A stretch of DNA of 64,000 nucleotides from Chlorogloea sp. CCALA 695 (GTDB taxonomy: Bacteria > Cyanobacteriota > Cyanobacteriia > Cyanobacteriales > Chroococcidiopsidaceae), in contig NZ_PVWN01000011.1 of the NCBI RefSeq assembly GCF_003003885.1, forward strand, positions 1-64,000, in the 5' to 3' direction. The notes under the pieces are model-generated. The model saw only the letters and a program-made list of their open reading frames with translations. It did not search any database and was not told the DNA's origin. A program made the position numbers and the translations under genes. Position 1 is the first letter of the stretch. Each line of letters opens with the position of its first letter. This document shows positions 44,050-51,772 of this stretch, piece after piece.

Positions 44050-44308
44050 TGAAATACCTCTAATGAGCAAGGAAAGGGCAGAAGAACTTAAATCAATGTC
44101 TGATGAAAGTATTGATTATTCTGATATTCCGCCTCTAGATGAAGAATTTTTCAAAAAAGCTAAACTCGTGCAGCGTAAACCGAAAACTGAACAGATTAGC
44201 ATCAGAATTGATACAGAAGTTTTGGAATGGTTTAGAAGTCACGCCACAGAAAAAGGCTATCAGACTCTAATTAACGATGTATTGAGAACTTATGTAACTC
44301 ACCATTAA
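44024..44308 (+). CDS. brnA: BrnA-family antitoxin
   Basis: A 94-residue antitoxin with an N-terminal toxin-binding region (MSDESIDYSDIPPLDEEFFK) and a C-terminal ribbon-helix-helix domain (EQISIRIDTEVLEWFRSHA, GYQTLINDVLRTYV). It binds BrnT and represses the operon. Gene order toxin then antitoxin is typical for brnTA. Confidence 0.9.
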   Translation: MNIVRKQIDEIPLMSKERAEELKSMSDESIDYSDIPPLDEEFFKKAKLVQRKPKTEQISIRIDTEVLEWFRSHATEKGYQTLINDVLRTYVTHH

Positions 44309-44323
44309 TACTCTGTTGTTTAA

Positions 44324-44365
44324 GTGCGATCGCATGGTTTCAAGAACAAAAGTGCGATCGCGTTT
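44324..44365. repeat. HIP1-bounded direct repeat, copy A
   Basis: About 42 bases: a HIP1 octamer, ATGGTTTCAA, a short spacer and a second HIP1 octamer. The second copy is at 44811-44852 with a few differences. Confidence 0.65.
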
Positions 44366-44428
44366 ACATTAAAGGTGTAACGGTCTAGTTTTTATACATG
44401 ACCGATTACTTAGTCAGGATCTTAACAA

Positions 44429-44692
44429 ATGTCAGTAACAATAGAACAAGACTTAAAGGAAATTTTAAGTAAAATTGACCAAAAGTTAGACGGATTACAA
44501 AAAGATATAGTTGATTTAAAAATAGGACAAACATAAATTAAAGGGGAGATTAAAACTTTAAGTGAAAGAATTAATGGCATAGACGAACGGGTGAAAAATC
44601 AAGACTTTATAAGTAGAGGAATCTTAGTAGGTTTGATTTTAGCTATTCTTGGCGGATTGGCTAAGTTATTGGGGTTTGCTGGTAATCCTTAA
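44429..44692 (+). pseudogene. Small coiled-coil/TM protein gene interrupted by an in-frame TAA
   Basis: An 87-codon frame starting MSVTIEQDLKEILSKIDQKL, with TAA at codon 36 (44534-44536) where relatives have Glu or Gln. After the stop the same frame continues IKGEIKTLSERINGIDERVK and ends in a membrane helix, LVGLILAILGGLAKLLGF. The full form is a common cyanobacterial small protein: coiled-coil, then one TM. Either one base substitution killed it or the position is a sequencing error. Function unknown. Confidence 0.75.
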
Positions 44693-44733
44693 GCTAAAAT
44701 AATTTATTTGCTGTTTAATATAATTAAAAAGTA

Positions 44734-44803
44734 ATCGCACCTTAGCAAACTTTGCTAGTAGTTGTGATGAAATATAAAAAGTAATCGCTTTTAAGTTGCA
44801 GTT
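44734..44803. repeat. 70-base direct repeat, copy 1
   Basis: Contains TTAGCAAACTTTGCTAGTAG (a small hairpin TAGCAAA/TTTGCTA) and ends TTGCAGTT. Copy 2 is at 45153-45224. The two flank the 83-residue gene. Confidence 0.75.
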
Positions 44804-44810
44804 GTGGAGA

Positions 44811-44852
44811 GCGCGATCGCATGGTTTCAAAAATAATAGTGCGATCGCATTT
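44811..44852. repeat. HIP1-bounded direct repeat, copy B
   Basis: Matches 44324-44365 (HIP1, ATGGTTTCAA, spacer, HIP1). See that entry. Confidence 0.65.
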
Positions 44853-44877
44853 CATCTGTATGTTTTAGGATATTTGA

Positions 44878-45129
44878 TTAACCAACAGTTTTGACGCTGT
44901 TAATTCCATCACTTGTCCACTGTACAAGCAACCACTGACTAGCAGCTTTGTCTAGCGCTGGTAAGAGCCGAAAATTAAAAACTTCTTGCCAAACTTCCTC
45001 GCTATGCTGGGATACAAAAGTATTTTCTAGCTCTTGAAATCTGGAATAGTTGTGGTTTCCGATAGCAGCAAGCCTATCAATTATGTCATTTACGGGGATT
45101 TGAGTTGCGGATAGTTGTGCTTCTGTCAT
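44878..45129 (-). CDS. Hypothetical protein, 83 residues
   Basis: I do not recognise this protein. It has no signal or membrane segment. The text is helical and polar (VNDIIDRLAAIGNHNYSRFQ, EEVWQEVFNFRLLPALDKA) with two Trp in SQWLLVQW. It lies between two copies of a 70-base repeat, alone on its strand, just downstream of the degraded TerY-type triad. It could be real (clean start, no shadow of another gene). Confidence 0.5.
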   Translation of the reverse strand: MTEAQLSATQIPVNDIIDRLAAIGNHNYSRFQELENTFVSQHSEEVWQEVFNFRLLPALDKAASQWLLVQWTSDGINSVKTVG

Positions 45130-45152
45130 TGTTCTTTATCCTTAAAAATAAT

Positions 45153-45224
45153 GATCGCACGTTAGCAAACTTTGCTAGTAGCTGTGGTGGAATATGAAAA
45201 GCGATCGCATTTAGTATTGCAGTT
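45153..45224. repeat. 70-base direct repeat, copy 2
   Basis: Repeats 44734-44803 at about 80 percent by eye (TTAGCAAACTTTGCTAGTAG core identical), and lies just upstream of the 83-residue gene. Confidence 0.75.
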
Positions 45225-45344
45225 AAAACTACAGACTTCTCTCGCTGTTAGCTAGGACTTTTAGCTTTACAAGCGCTCTTTGCAATACGCTAGGTTTAAC
45301 ACTCAGCCAAATTTGATTGCAAGCATCTTCAGAAAATAAAAATA

Positions 45345-46208
45345 CTACCAAAAAAAATTACCTATCTCACCTATCACGTCCCAAAAATTTATTGGAGGTA
45401 GAGGTGTATATGGGATGGGTTGTGGAATGGGTTGCTGTTTGGAGCTTTGTTTTGGGGAAGGTCGTTTTGTAGTAGGTTTATTTTGGCGTTTTTTACTCTT
45501 TGTGATAGATTTTGCTTTCCGTGATGAAGTTGAGTTAGCAATAAACTTGATTTGATTATAATCATTCAAAACTATTTGAGGAACATAAACACCCCATTTG
45601 ATTTGATGAATAACTAGCTTGCCGCTAATTTGGATAAACTGTGTTTTCCAAGATTTTAAATTATCTACAGTTAATCCTTGAAGCTGGGACAAACTTGTTA
45701 ATCTATCAGAAGGTACAACAATCCTAAATGAACGATACCCATCAATTAACTTTGAAGGATGACCAAAGTTTAGGAAAAACTGATTTGTGTTATGGTATCG
45801 CGTGCTTAAAATTTGTCCTGACACTGTAATTTCTTTACCTTTTTGCTGTACGAGTTTCAGAGTTTCAGTTGCTTTAAATACTGAAAGGGAGCTTGTAGAT
45901 GTTGATTTTTTAGGAGTAACAGGCACAGCAGGAAAAATATCACAGCTAAGTTTTACTGCCCTTTCGCACCAATAGCACTTGCTGTAACTCTGACTGTAGT
46001 AATGATTGTCTACCTTATTACAAACTTTCAGTTCAGAAAAGGCAACTTGTAAGGCATTGTGCCAATCTTCAGCAGTTGGACGTAAGTGAGGCGATCCGTG
46101 TCCGTCGTTAAAGCACTTAAGAAAAAGTCGCTTAATTTCTGGATGCACAACATCGAGGGGAATTGTAATTTGATTAGGGCGAATTAAACTATTTTTACCG
46201 CCGTACAC
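45345..46208 (-). pseudogene. TerY-associated protein kinase, 3' part (frameshifted) with CxxC and OB-like tail
   Basis: Continuation of the kinase gene in another frame. From about 46208 the text VYGGKNSLIRPNQITIPLDV, then RLFLKCFNDGHGSPHLRPTA is the end of the kinase domain. After it come CYWCERAVKL, a possible metal-binding knuckle, and a region (EITVSGQILSTRYHNTNQFF, LNFG, LQGLTVD, IQISGKLVI, YVPQIVLNDYNQIKFI) that looks like an OB-fold nucleic-acid-binding domain; the tail is Lys/Pro/Gln-rich. A start at 46331 in this frame exists but gives non-homologous residues, so I treat this part as untranslated or residual. Confidence 0.75.
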
Positions 46209-46942
46209 AAGCCTTTGCGGATGAGTTCGGTTGGCTCTGGAGATTCCCCCGCACCCGTCCACTTGCCAGAAAAAGGATGGTAGCCAAAGAGTAAGTAGTG
46301 AATCAACACTGCTAGACGAAAGCGATCGCACATCTCAGTCTGATCTGTCGTAGAAAAATCTTTCCCTAATAACTCCACAGGTGTAAAACCATCAGAACCC
46401 ACAGTACAACGGTAGACTTTCCCTGTCTTGGAGTCGCGCACTTGAAAAGAATCAGTATCAATTACCGCAACCAAAGCGCGATCATTGACCAAAATATTCT
46501 GCGACTTGATATCGCCTAAAACATAGCCTTTCTCATGAATTGCTTGAATAATCCAAGCAGTATTTAAGGCGGTAACGTGGAGATAAGACCAGTTAAACCC
46601 AGGAGCATTTTTTTTCCGCTTGCTAGGATTGTAAATACTCTGAAGTTCTCGACTATTGCGAACGGCTGGCATCAAAAAGCCGACACAATTACCGCTCCCG
46701 TCTAGTAGCAAATCCTGGGGAAAAGCTATAGAAATATGGTTTTTGCTTTTCATTGGATCTACGGGCGGATTTGCCAGCATTGCCTTTAGCTTGGCGATTC
46801 TCTCAGGTGTTGGATTGTGATAAATCTTCGCTAGAATGCCGCTAAAGTTAGTTTCGCAAACTTTTCCTTCACCGCTAGTCTTGATCTCATTACCCAAAGA
46901 AACTGTTTGGCGATCGCTACTGCGAGTCAGAATTGTCATCAT
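46184..46942 (-). pseudogene. TerY-associated protein kinase, 5' part (frameshifted)
   Basis: N-terminal and catalytic lobe of a Ser/Thr-kinase-like protein of the TerY-phosphatase-kinase triad. Visible: LGNEIKTSGEGKVCETNFSG (glycine loop), YHNPTPERIAKLKAML, the catalytic loop GYVLGDIKSQNILV with Asp and Asn, and IDTDSF in place of DFG. The frame leaves homology after PTELIRKGL at about 46208 and stops at 46184; the other frame picks up at once. The net change is minus one or minus four bases. Its start overlaps the PP2C end by 26 bases. Confidence 0.8.
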
Positions 46943-47732
46943 AGCAGCACAAAAGTAAGGTTTTATCGTCGTCAGTACGGGAATTTAGCCTGTCAGAATT
47001 TAGAAAACTCATTAAATATGTGTCTTCTTTTTCGGGGTTGCTGGTTTCTAGCAGATATTCCTCAAACGGCGCAAAGAAAGGCGCAAAAGGTGTAAAGTCA
47101 CTCATTTTAATTGCTACTCTTTCTAGGCCATCGGTTGCCGCAAAAACATACTCTGGCTTATCTTTGATTACTTCTACCCGCAGCGATCGCACAGCATTAG
47201 CGGAAGTGACAAAGGTTGTCTCGTTGACGTATTCGCCTTTATCTGGTGGAAACAGCAATTGATAGCCTTCTTGCTGACAGCGCACGGCAATAAATCCATC
47301 GCCAATTTGCATCGCCGCCACCCAATTAGGAGTCGCCACAAATACCAAAAGCGTACAAGCCAAGTCTTCAAATAAGTATCCTTCGCTTTTTGCTTGGGTT
47401 GCCAACGCATCAATTACCTTAGTCGTCATTTCGGTAAAAATTTTGCTGGCTTGTTCCTCCGAAAGCGGCTGCGGGTGAGGGTGAGACTGCCAAAACTGCC
47501 AAAAGGGTTTTTGTTTTTGCAACCACTTTTCTGTATTTGTGAGATATGCCAAAGCTTTCTCAACGGCTAATTTAGCGCCAATTTCAGCGTATTTAGCACT
47601 ACCTGCACCATCAGCTACAGCCCCAATAATGACGTTATTTAAGACCTTGTAGCTACCGTAGTCTTGACAGGGCATTTGCTGCTTAATATGACTTGTTCCC
47701 ACGGTGGAACGGGCGATCGCTCTCCACTGCAT
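46917..47732 (-). CDS. PP2C-family protein phosphatase of the TerY-type triad
   Basis: A 271-residue PPM/PP2C Ser/Thr phosphatase. ATG 47732 (MQWRAIARSTVGTSHIKQQM) is fixed by GGGAGGAGAAAATTTT just before it, one of the strongest ribosome binding sites in the window; an upstream in-frame start at 47759 overlaps the vWA gene. Metal-binding motifs: CQDYGSY, GAVADGAGSAKYAEIGA, GDGFIAVR, AATDGLE and TDDDKTLLL. All are intact although both neighbours (vWA and kinase) are frameshifted. It would normally oppose the kinase. Confidence 0.88.
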   Translation of the reverse strand: MQWRAIARSTVGTSHIKQQMPCQDYGSYKVLNNVIIGAVADGAGSAKYAEIGAKLAVEKALAYLTNTEKWLQKQKPFWQFWQSHPHPQPLSEEQASKIFTEMTTKVIDALATQAKSEGYLFEDLACTLLVFVATPNWVAAMQIGDGFIAVRCQQEGYQLLFPPDKGEYVNETTFVTSANAVRSLRVEVIKDKPEYVFAATDGLERVAIKMSDFTPFAPFFAPFEEYLLETSNPEKEDTYLMSFLNSDRLNSRTDDDKTLLLCCYDDNSDSQ

Positions 47733-47748
47733 AAAATTTTCTCCTCCC

Positions 47749-48210
47749 TTATGTTGCAACTTGACCCCAATTTACGGCAGGCAATACAATCATTGATCCC
47801 CCCCGTTGGCTGCTAGAAACTCGTTTCATTGAGGTTGAGAGCCAGTGGAACATCTCTTTAAATTTCATCCCATCCAACAACACAGGCGGACGTTCTGGCA
47901 CAGCAATTTGTTTGAGGGTATTCATATCTGCACCCTTTACGCCGACAGCAAAAAACAACAGCCGACTCTTTGCTTCAGCAAGTCTTACTTGTTGGGCGGC
48001 ATCATACCAGCTATCTGTAGGCGCTCCATCGGTAAGTAAAAATACCCAAGGGCGATAGTATTGCACGCCGTTGTTTTTATAAGTTACTTTGCGTTGTTCT
48101 AATAAGCCCAAAGAATACTCAATTGCTTCACCCATCGGGGTTACACCATCAGCAACTAATCTTGGTGAGGTAAAATTGTCAATGGTGACAAAATCTTGCG
48201 TCAACTGCAC
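47749..48210 (-). pseudogene. TerY-like vWA protein, 3' part (frameshifted)
   Basis: C-terminal two-thirds of a vWA-domain protein like TerY. From GTG 48210: QLTQDFVTIDNFTSPRLVAD, GVTPMGEAIEYSL, FLLTDGAPTDSWYDAAQQ (a MIDAS loop), FFAVGVKGADMNTLKQI. Its frame extends upstream through AIVTFGPV, the expected text, to about 48231 inside the palindrome. It is separated from the 5' part by a net loss of one base. Confidence 0.82.
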
Positions 48211-48248
48211 CGGCCCAAAAGTTACGATCGCAACTTTTGGGCCGGTGC
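48207..48248. repeat. 17-bp-arm perfect palindrome at the vWA frameshift
   Basis: GCACCGGCCCAAAAGTT (48207-48223) and its exact reverse complement (48232-48248) enclose ACGATCGC. The left arm encodes the conserved TFGPV residues in the minus-strand gene. The right arm occupies the place where homologues code about six other residues, and is 17 bases rather than 18. Confidence 0.92.
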
Positions 48249-48416
48249 GGCGATTTCATCTTGATACACTTCTGATTTAAAGGTCGCTAATCCTTCATTT
48301 AGAGCATCAATTGGCGCACCCGCCATTGAACCAGATGTATCGCACAGCAAAATTACCGGACAACGGGGTTCGGGGTTTTCTACAAAGTCAGGCAATCCTA
48401 TAGGCATCCGAGGCAC
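48222..48416 (-). pseudogene. TerY-like vWA protein, 5' part (frameshifted)
   Basis: First 56 or so residues of the vWA protein: [20 protein letters not shown], then [13 protein letters not shown], the DxSGS MIDAS motif, and [19 protein letters not shown]. After that the frame enters the palindrome, reads APAQKLRS and stops at 48222. In homologues the chain goes on through a short segment to [10 protein letters not shown], which is found in the next frame. Confidence 0.82.
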
Positions 48417-48594
48417 TCCAGATCAAACAATTTTGACAATTGATGCCAATTAGCATCGCCGTCATGCTTAGGATGCCCAAATGAAACGACAAGATCGCAC
48501 TGCTAGGGAGAAAAATATGTTTTGATTAGATATTTTTAAAGAAATAACTAAATTAAGTAGCGGTAAAGAGCGCTTCAGTTGCAGGTATCGGTAA

Positions 48595-49098
48595 TTAAGG
48601 TAGATTTAAGGAATTTGCGCTACTATCTTGCTTTCCTGCTTTTAATAACATCCACCCAACTATAACCAAGATTCCCCCCAAGGCAATAAAACCAATATCC
48701 CAAATTAATTCATTAGCGCCTGGTTTAACGTGATGAATGCCTAGAATTTGATGATCGATGATGCCTTCAACTACATCAAAAGTCCCTGCACCTATGAGCA
48801 TAGAACCAAAAAGAGTGTTTGAAGATCGCGGGACATCATCGCGTTTTACAGCTTGCCACAGTAACCCTATTCCCAATACTGTTAAAACCCATGTAGCCGC
48901 ATCAAACAAGCCATCCCACAACATATTTATCTTCATTTGGGCGATCGTTGTCGGCGGTCTGACGCTACTTAACATATGATGCCATTGCAAAATTTGGTGT
49001 AGCACAATGCCATCTACAAATCCTCCTAAACCTAAACCTAGGATTACTCCAGCCACAATTAGCGGACGATGCACAGGTGTTTTGGTGTCTGCTTCCAC
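48595..49098 (-). CDS. DUF2243 membrane protein
   Basis: A 167-residue integral membrane protein with four hydrophobic segments (about 15-38, 65-85, 97-117 and 133-153). DUF2243 text: GLGLGGFVDGIVLHQILQWH, WDGLFDAATW, GAGTFDVVEGIIDHQILGIH. The paired D-G/E-x-H motifs may bind metal. GTG 49098 (EADTKTPVHRP) is chosen because AGAGG lies seven bases upstream; a TTG at 49116 is the alternative. Function unknown. Confidence 0.83.
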   Translation of the reverse strand: MEADTKTPVHRPLIVAGVILGLGLGGFVDGIVLHQILQWHHMLSSVRPPTTIAQMKINMLWDGLFDAATWVLTVLGIGLLWQAVKRDDVPRSSNTLFGSMLIGAGTFDVVEGIIDHQILGIHHVKPGANELIWDIGFIALGGILVIVGWMLLKAGKQDSSANSLNLP

Positions 49099-49109
49099 GT
49101 AAAACCTCT

Positions 49110-49268
49110 TTACCAAATAAACGGAATCAATCGGCGGCTAGATTGCTGATAAGTCGCATAGTCTGCATACTTTTCAACCATCGTCTGCTCTTTTTGGGAA
49201 ATGCGTTGCAGATACAATAGAGCGATCGCACTTGGCACTATATAAGCCCAAATTGAACCCGCTTTGTT
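49110..49268 (-). pseudogene. C-terminal remnant of an isoprenylcysteine methyltransferase-like membrane protein
   Basis: The last 50 or so residues (PSAIALLYLQRISQKEQTM, VEKYADYATYQQSSRRLIPF) match the end of ICMT/DUF1295-type membrane methyltransferases, where a final helix precedes E-x-x-Y-x-x-Y-x-x-x-xRLIPxxW. The rest is missing and the homology begins at the SDR stop codon. An ATG at 49307 inside the SDR gene opens this frame but adds unrelated residues. Confidence 0.5.
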
Positions 49269-50028
49269 AAGTTTGGCGATTAAATAGCATTGAACCCGCT
49301 TGATCATTAGGCATTAGCAACACTTCGCTAATGTTGACATGAAGCGGACGAGTGGCGCAGAAAAGTATGACTTCTGCCACATCCATCGGCGTTAAAGGTG
49401 TAAGTCCTTGATAGACTGTTTTAGCGCGATCGCTATCTCCCCGAAAGCGCACTTGACTAAACTCCGTTTCTACCAATCCCGGATCTACAGAACTTACTCT
49501 AACCGGAGTTCCCAAAAGGTCTTGTTTCAACCCTTCCGAAATTACTCTAACCGCCGCTTTGGTTGCACAATAAACATTACCATTAGGATAAGTTTGGTGT
49601 CCTGCCGTTGAGCCAAGAAAGACTACATGACCTCTACCCCGGCTAATCATCCCCGGTACAACGGAGCGAGTGAGGTAAAGTAAACCTTTGATATTAGTAT
49701 CGATCATTTCTTCCCAGTCTTGAAAATCCCCATCTTGGAGTTTATTTAAGCCGCGACTTAAACCAGCATTATTAATCAAAATATCAATCGCTGAAACTGG
49801 TTCAGGTAAGTTAGATAAGGCAGATTCAACAGAAGTGCGACTTCTTACATCCAATACTAAGGGATAGGAACTATTGCCAAGTTCTTTTGCCAACTCCTCT
49901 AAACGCTCTTGTCGTCTTGCTACGAGGATTAATTTTGCCCCAGCTTGAGCAAATACCCTAGCGCAAGCTTCCCCAATCCCACTACTTGCGCCAGTAATTA
50001 AAACAGTTTGGTTTTGAATTGAAATCAT
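49267..50028 (-). CDS. Short-chain dehydrogenase/reductase (SDR)
   Basis: A 253-residue classical SDR of the YdfG/serine-dehydrogenase-like group. NAD(P) site TGASSGIGEACARVF at about residues 11-25, the NNAG motif in ILINNAGLSRG, catalytic Ser in FLGSTAGHQ and Tyr-x-x-x-Lys in VYCATKAAV, and VDPGLVETEFS. Arg after the first strand (VARRQERLEEL) suggests NADP(H). Complete. Substrate likely a hydroxy acid or similar. Confidence 0.9.
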   Translation of the reverse strand: MISIQNQTVLITGASSGIGEACARVFAQAGAKLILVARRQERLEELAKELGNSSYPLVLDVRSRTSVESALSNLPEPVSAIDILINNAGLSRGLNKLQDGDFQDWEEMIDTNIKGLLYLTRSVVPGMISRGRGHVVFLGSTAGHQTYPNGNVYCATKAAVRVISEGLKQDLLGTPVRVSSVDPGLVETEFSQVRFRGDSDRAKTVYQGLTPLTPMDVAEVILFCATRPLHVNISEVLLMPNDQAGSMLFNRQT

Positions 50029-50153
50029 AAATTTAATTATAAGTAGAGATATTAATAAACATCTCTAACTTTTGCCTCTAAGTCTTGAGAATCTTACTCT
50101 CCTCAATCAGCCTTGCTATCTTGGAAGAAGACACTAGGCATAACCTCTTTAGT

Positions 50154-51350
50154 ATGACAACCCAGCAACCTGCACGCATATGTATATTAGGTGGAGGCTT
50201 TGGCGGTCTTTACACAGCACTGCGTCTTAGCCAACTACCTTGGGAAGCCTCGCAAAAGCCAGAAATTGTTTTAGTCGATAAAAGCGATCGCTTTTTATTC
50301 TCTCCTTTACTGTACGAACTGCTCACCGGAGAATTGCAAACGTGGGAAATTGCCCCGCCTTTTGTAGAAATTCTGGCTAATACGGGCGTTCGCTGCTTGC
50401 AAGGGGAAGTCGCCGATATTAATACTGACGAGCAACGAGTTTCTTTACTTGATGGAAGTGAGATTCCCTACGATCGCTTGGTTTTAGCTCTAGGGGGGGA
50501 AACTCCGCTAGATATGGTTCCCGGCGCTACTTCTTACGCCTTCCCTTTCCGGACTGTTACCGATGCCTACAGCCTAGAACAACGCCTGCGAATGCTAGAA
50601 GGCTCCCAAATTGATAAAATTCGGGTTGCTATTGTCGGCGCGGGTTATAGTGGCGTAGAACTGGCGTGTAAGCTGTCAGAACGTTTAAAAGATCGAGGTA
50701 GATTGCGGCTAGTAGAATTAAGCGACCAAATTTTGCGGACATCGCCAGAATTTAACCGGACAACAGCAACTAAGGCTTTAGAAGCGCGGGGAGTGTGGGT
50801 TGATTTAGAAACGAAAGTAGAATCAATTACCAGTGATGCGATCGCTTTAGAATACAAAAATCAAGTAGATACAATTCCTGTAGAGTTGGTAATTTGGACG
50901 GTAGGGACGCGGGTAAATCCAGTAGTACAAAGTCTTCCCCTCAAGCACAACGGTAGAAATCAAATTACTACTACAACTACATTACAAGCAATAGACCATC
51001 CAGAAATCTTTGCTCTGGGCGATTTAGCTGATTGCATTGATGCTGATGGTAAGCAAGTACCAACTACTGCTCAGTCTGCTTTTCAACAAGCCGATTATGT
51101 TGGTTGGAATATCTGGGCTTCGCTTACAGATAGACCTTTGCTACCTTTCCGTTATCAGCATTTAGGTGAGATGATGACGTTAGGCACAAACAGCGCAACT
51201 TTTGCAGGTTTAGGAATAAAACTAGACGGATCTTTAGCTTACGTTGCTCGTCGCCTTGCTTATCTTTACCGGATGCCTTCTTTGGGGCATCAATTAAAAG
51301 TAGGGCTAAATTGGATTACTCAGCCGATTGTCGATAGTTTGACAAATTAA
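50154..51350 (+). CDS. Type II NAD(P)H dehydrogenase (NDH-2)
   Basis: A 398-residue single-subunit flavoprotein that passes electrons from NAD(P)H to quinone without pumping protons. FAD site ICILGGGFGGLYTALRL, NAD site VAIVGAGYSGVELACKL, and the second FAD contact PEIFALGDLADC. I chose ATG 50154 (MTTQQPARICIL) over an ATG at 50085 because the extra residues are not conserved. C-terminal membrane-binding amphipathic helix (YRMPSLGHQLKVGLNWI). Cyanobacteria have several (Ndb) paralogues; I cannot assign which. Confidence 0.9.
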   Translation: MTTQQPARICILGGGFGGLYTALRLSQLPWEASQKPEIVLVDKSDRFLFSPLLYELLTGELQTWEIAPPFVEILANTGVRCLQGEVADINTDEQRVSLLDGSEIPYDRLVLALGGETPLDMVPGATSYAFPFRTVTDAYSLEQRLRMLEGSQIDKIRVAIVGAGYSGVELACKLSERLKDRGRLRLVELSDQILRTSPEFNRTTATKALEARGVWVDLETKVESITSDAIALEYKNQVDTIPVELVIWTVGTRVNPVVQSLPLKHNGRNQITTTTTLQAIDHPEIFALGDLADCIDADGKQVPTTAQSAFQQADYVGWNIWASLTDRPLLPFRYQHLGEMMTLGTNSATFAGLGIKLDGSLAYVARRLAYLYRMPSLGHQLKVGLNWITQPIVDSLTN

Positions 51351-51420
51351 AGTTGAGCAAGTTAAATATTGCTTTAGAACAGATTTTAACAGGTATGGTT
51401 GGTAAATTTTGCTTTGGTAA

Positions 51421-51671
51421 GATCCCCCCAGCCCACGTCAACAAAGCGGTCAGGTTCAGCTACAACGCTTTTTGACTCCCCTTGAAAAAGGGGGGAGAAT
51501 ATTTTTTAGCCTGATATTGTCCACGTTTTTGTAAGGTGAATAATATTTCTAAGCTTGATATTTCCCTCCCCTTTTTTAAGGGCGAATATCTTTTAGCCTT
51601 ATATTTTCCCCTTTTTTAAGGGTGAACAATATTTCTTAGTCTAATATTTCCCCCCTTTTTAAGGGGGGATC
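51421..51671. repeat. Composite dispersed repeat block bounded by GATCCCCCC and GGGGGGATC
   Basis: The first 80 bases copy 23958-24040, including the inserted hairpin segment. Then follow three or four diverged direct subunits of about 45-60 bases, each like AATATTTCTTAGTCTAATAT followed by a C-run and TTTTTAAGGG. The block ends in the inverse of its start. It fills most of the 420 bases between the NDH-2 and membrane protein genes. Confidence 0.75.
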
Positions 51672-51772
51672 AACTCTGTACTTTCCCAAAAATTTAGCAA
51701 ACAATCCTCAAAGACCAAAAATTGTTAAACCTCGAATTATAATTTTGTTGAATATGTTTTAAAACTATAAAA

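Noticed and set aside
48207-48248. Programmed frameshift with a stimulatory hairpin in the vWA gene
   Set aside because: The palindrome replaces conserved codons instead of following a slippery site, and no slippery heptamer is present.
38859-48416. One large MoxR-vWA-kinase defence island
   Set aside because: The MoxR-DUF58-DUF4350-DUF4129 operon is a common housekeeping-type set, separated from the TerY triad by toxin-antitoxin genes; no shared promoter or overlap links them.
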